Shown one piece after another: positions 61,470 to 64,000 of a stretch of DNA of 64,000 nt (position 1 is its first letter; each line of letters begins with the position of its first letter). The notes beneath the pieces are model-generated. The model searched no databases and had not been told where the DNA came from. It saw only the letters and a program-made list of their open reading frames with translations. This stretch comes from an uncultured Bacteroidales bacterium (GTDB taxonomy: Bacteria; Bacteroidota; Bacteroidia; Bacteroidales; Muribaculaceae): positions 1 through 64,000 of the forward strand of contig CAJLWO010000003.1 of NCBI GenBank assembly GCA_905210435.1, read 5' to 3'. The position numbers and the translations under genes were made by a program.

Positions 61470-64000
61470 ATGATGAAATACGGGCTTTTCACACGGACCA
61501 TTGTCGCTTTGGCAACAATCGCACTGATTGCTGCCTTTTCGGCGTGTTCGCTGAAGAAGAACACCGCCGCCTCGCGGCAGTACACGGCGTTCATCACCCG
61601 CTACAATATCTACTACAACGGCGACAAGCACTACAAGGAGACTCTCGACGAGATGGAGAAGAAATATGAGGACGACTACTCGCGCCTCGTGTTCACCCAT
61701 CCGGCCGAAGCACGCGCCGACCAGCACGCGCCGCAGCCGTCGGGCGATTTCACCCGCTCGATAGAGAAGGCGCAGAAAGCCATACAGGTACGCTCCATCA
61801 AGAAAAAACCGGCACGAAAAGCGGGCAAAGCCTCCGACCCGGAATACAAGGCGTGGATGAAGCGCGACGAGTACAACCCCTTCCTCCACAACGCATGGAT
61901 GATGATGGGACGCTCGCAGTTTCTCAACGGCGATTTCCTCGGGGCGGCCTCCACATTCTTCTACATAACGAAGCATTTCACATGGCTGCCGCAGACCGTC
62001 ACCGAAGCCAAGATATGGCAGGCGCGCAGCTATTGCGCCATCGACTGGCTTTTCGAGGCGGAAATGATACTCACCCGCATCAAGCCCGACGAACTCATCG
62101 ACAAGAATCTAAAGTACCTTTACAACCTGACTTTCACCGATTTCTACATAAACTCCAACAAGCCGAAAGAGGCAATACCATACCTCGTGGAGGCGGTTGC
62201 GGCCTCCGGAGGCGCGCAGAAAACACGCCTCAACTTCCTGCTCGGACAGCTCTACACGCTTGCGGGGGAGAAACAGCTTGCCTACAAGGCATTCGACAAG
62301 GCGGGGTCGTCGGCATCGGCAACCTACCGCACGAAATTCAACGCCCGCATCAAGCAGAGCGAGGTGTTCGAGGGGGAGGACATCACATCCGAGGTCAAGG
62401 CATTGCGCCGTATGACCCGCTACGACCGCAACAAGGACTATCTCGACCAGATATATTACGCCATCGGCAACCTCTACCTGTCGCGCCGCGACACCACACA
62501 GGCCATCGCCAACTACGAGGAGGCCGCCAAAAGCTCGACCCGCAACGGCATCGACAAGGCTATGACGCTGCTTACGCTCGGAGGACTGTACTACGACCTC
62601 GGTGACTACGTCAAGGCGCAGCCGTGCTACTCGGAGGCATTGCCGCAGGTGCCCGACACCTACCCCGACTACAAGGCGCTGAAACGCCGCTCCGACAATC
62701 TCGACGAACTCGCCGTCTACGCGCAGAACGTAACCCTGCAGGACTCGCTGCTGCGGCTGTCGTACATGACGCCCGAGGAGCAGACCGCCGTGGCCGAACG
62801 CCTCATCGCCGAACTCAAGAAGAAGGAGGCCGAGGAAGCCGAGCAGGCACGCCGCGAGGAGATGCGCGCCAACCAGGCCGCACAGGGCGACCCGTTCGGC
62901 GGCAACGCGTCATCCCCCACCACATTCACCATGAACAGCGACAATTCATGGTATTTCTACAACCCGTCGACCGTGACCGCCGGCAAGACCGACTTCCAGC
63001 GCCGCTGGGGCTCGCGAAAGCTCGAGGACGACTGGCGCCGCCGCAACAAGGCGTCGTACGCGTTTGAATCGGCCGACAGCGCCGACAACGAGGATGACGA
63101 GGAGGTATCGCCCGACGAAGGCGGAGAGGACACCGGCGAGGGTGAGGATACCGAAGCCGGCGAACGCAAGAACGACCCGCACTACGTGGAATATTACCTC
63201 AGCCAGATACCCAAGAACGACCTGGAGCGCATGGTGGCCAACGACGTCATACAGGAGGGCCTGTACAACATGGGCATCATACTGAAAGACAAGCTGGAAG
63301 ATTTCCCCGCCGCGCGCACGGAGTTTGACCGGCTGCTGACCCGTTACCCCGACAACGTGTACCGCCTCGACACCTACTACAACCTCTATCTGATGGCTGT
63401 GCGCGAAGGCAATATGGCCGAGGCCGAGAAGTGGCGCAACCTGATAGTCAACGACTTTGCCGACTCCCCCTACGGACGCGCCATGCGCGACCCGCGCTAC
63501 ATAGAGAACCTGCGGCTGATGGATGCCCGTCAGGACGAGCTGTACGAAACTGCATATCAGGCGTATATCGACAACGACAACGCTGCCGTGCACCGCGCCT
63601 ACGAGGAGATGAGCCGCGATTTCCCTATGAGCAAACTGATGCCGAAATTCATGTTTATCAACGCTTTGGCCTACGTGACGGAGAACAAGCCGGAGCAATT
63701 CAAGGAGGCGCTGACCGAGATGCTGCAACGCTATCCCGACACCGACCTCACACCCTACGCCGCTGCCTACGTGAAAGGGCTCGACGCAGGCCGGAAACTC
63801 AACTCCGGAAGCGCCAACATGCGCGGCATGCTGTGGGAGACGCGCCTCGACGACGAATCCGCGGCACCCGACGCCGACAATCCTCTCGAATTTGACCTCA
63901 ACCCCGACGACGAGCAGCTTTTCATACTCCTCTATCCCACCGACAAGGTGGCTCCCAACCAGTTGCTCTACGACATAGCGCGACATAATTTCACCTCGTT
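61470..64000 (+). CDS. porW: PorW/SprE-like TPR lipoprotein (3' end beyond the window)
   Basis: An open frame from the double ATG at 61470/61473 to the window edge, 843 codons without a stop. It has a lipobox (IAAFSACSLKK, about 19-29) and opens TAFITRYNIYYNGDKHYKE. Many TPR-like helices follow (LNFLLGQLYTLAGEKQLAYK; YYAIGNLYLSRRDTTQAIAN; LYNMGIILKDKLEDFPAA), along with the phrases SWYFYNPSTVTAGKTDFQRRWG and WGSRKLEDDWRR that mark PorW/SprE. This protein is needed for T9SS secretion and gliding in related bacteria. The acidic linker near residue 540-565 is long. The C-terminus is not visible. Confidence 0.87.
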   Translation, partial: MMKYGLFTRTIVALATIALIAAFSACSLKKNTAASRQYTAFITRYNIYYNGDKHYKETLDEMEKKYEDDYSRLVFTHPAEARADQHAPQPSGDFTRSIEKAQKAIQVRSIKKKPARKAGKASDPEYKAWMKRDEYNPFLHNAWMMMGRSQFLNGDFLGAASTFFYITKHFTWLPQTVTEAKIWQARSYCAIDWLFEAEMILTRIKPDELIDKNLKYLYNLTFTDFYINSNKPKEAIPYLVEAVAASGGAQKTRLNFLLGQLYTLAGEKQLAYKAFDKAGSSASATYRTKFNARIKQSEVFEGEDITSEVKALRRMTRYDRNKDYLDQIYYAIGNLYLSRRDTTQAIANYEEAAKSSTRNGIDKAMTLLTLGGLYYDLGDYVKAQPCYSEALPQVPDTYPDYKALKRRSDNLDELAVYAQNVTLQDSLLRLSYMTPEEQTAVAERLIAELKKKEAEEAEQARREEMRANQAAQGDPFGGNASSPTTFTMNSDNSWYFYNPSTVTAGKTDFQRRWGSRKLEDDWRRRNKASYAFESADSADNEDDEEVSPDEGGEDTGEGEDTEAGERKNDPHYVEYYLSQIPKNDLERMVANDVIQEGLYNMGIILKDKLEDFPAARTEFDRLLTRYPDNVYRLDTYYNLYLMAVREGNMAEAEKWRNLIVNDFADSPYGRAMRDPRYIENLRLMDARQDELYETAYQAYIDNDNAAVHRAYEEMSRDFPMSKLMPKFMFINALAYVTENKPEQFKEALTEMLQRYPDTDLTPYAAAYVKGLDAGRKLNSGSANMRGMLWETRLDDESAAPDADNPLEFDLNPDDEQLFILLYPTDKVAPNQLLYDIARHNFTS

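Noticed and set aside
62946..63986. Minus-strand open frame of about 346 codons opposite the PorW/SprE-like gene
   Set aside because: The plus-strand frame continues through it with lipoprotein and TPR features; the antisense frame is V/H/G-rich nonsense typical of mirror frames.

Overview
The window reads as a chromosome segment of a Bacteroidales bacterium, most like the Muribaculaceae/Bacteroides group. The reasons are Bacteroides-type promoters (TTTG with a spacer of about 20 nt before TAnnTTTG), an almost complete lack of Shine-Dalgarno sites, a CTnDOT-type tra/mob module, FimA/Mfa-type fimbriae, a type IX secretion sorting domain and a PorW/SprE-like lipoprotein. No organism name can be fixed from the sequence alone.

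About 1-27.6 kb is the transfer half of an integrative conjugative element. The minus strand holds a giant methylase/helicase with an embedded MutS-I-like domain, a DUF1896 protein, the coupling protein MobC, the relaxase MobB and its accessory MobA. A 0.1-kb imperfect palindrome just upstream of mobA (9925-10003) is the best oriT candidate. The plus strand carries the traA-traQ operon (10.9-25 kb): a ParA-like ATPase, three tandem DUF3408 proteins, TraD to TraQ, a 44-residue membrane protein between traG and traI, a CHC2/Toprim primase with a zinc-less relative, and a lysozyme. A minus-strand cluster (25.1-27.6 kb) encodes DUF3873, PcfJ-like, PcfK-like and two small proteins. No integrase, excision or regulatory (rte) genes are present, so part of the element lies beyond the left edge.

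27.6-30.9 kb is a low-G+C border: a structured non-coding stretch, an AAA ATPase (DUF4143 type) behind a 38-bp palindrome that overlaps its promoter, and a truncated HATPase/winged-helix gene. 30.9-45 kb is ordinary G+C-richer chromosome: an ECF sigma operon, a BlaI/BlaR1-like pair with two matching operators, YaaA, a GH3 glycosidase with a PA14 insert, a low-G+C BRO-Fic fusion, a CoA-transferase, menG, purC, phoH and tRNA-Asn. Palindromic intergenic repeats of two families are scattered here.

45-58.7 kb is a fimbrial locus: a TPR/HTH membrane regulator on the minus strand, then on the plus strand a DUF3575 outer-membrane protein, Mfa1-like and Mfa2-like lipoproteins, three large accessory fimbrial lipoproteins and a thioredoxin-fold (DUF5106-like) lipoprotein. 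The 0.59-kb gap ahead of this operon holds 25-bp inverted repeats (23/25 identical) that enclose a consensus promoter pointing away from the fimbrial genes. I read this as a phase-variable invertible promoter, here in the OFF orientation; it is the most interesting observation in the window. The right end carries a BspA-like leucine-rich-repeat protein with a T9SS sorting domain and the 5' part of a PorW/SprE-like lipoprotein that runs off the edge.
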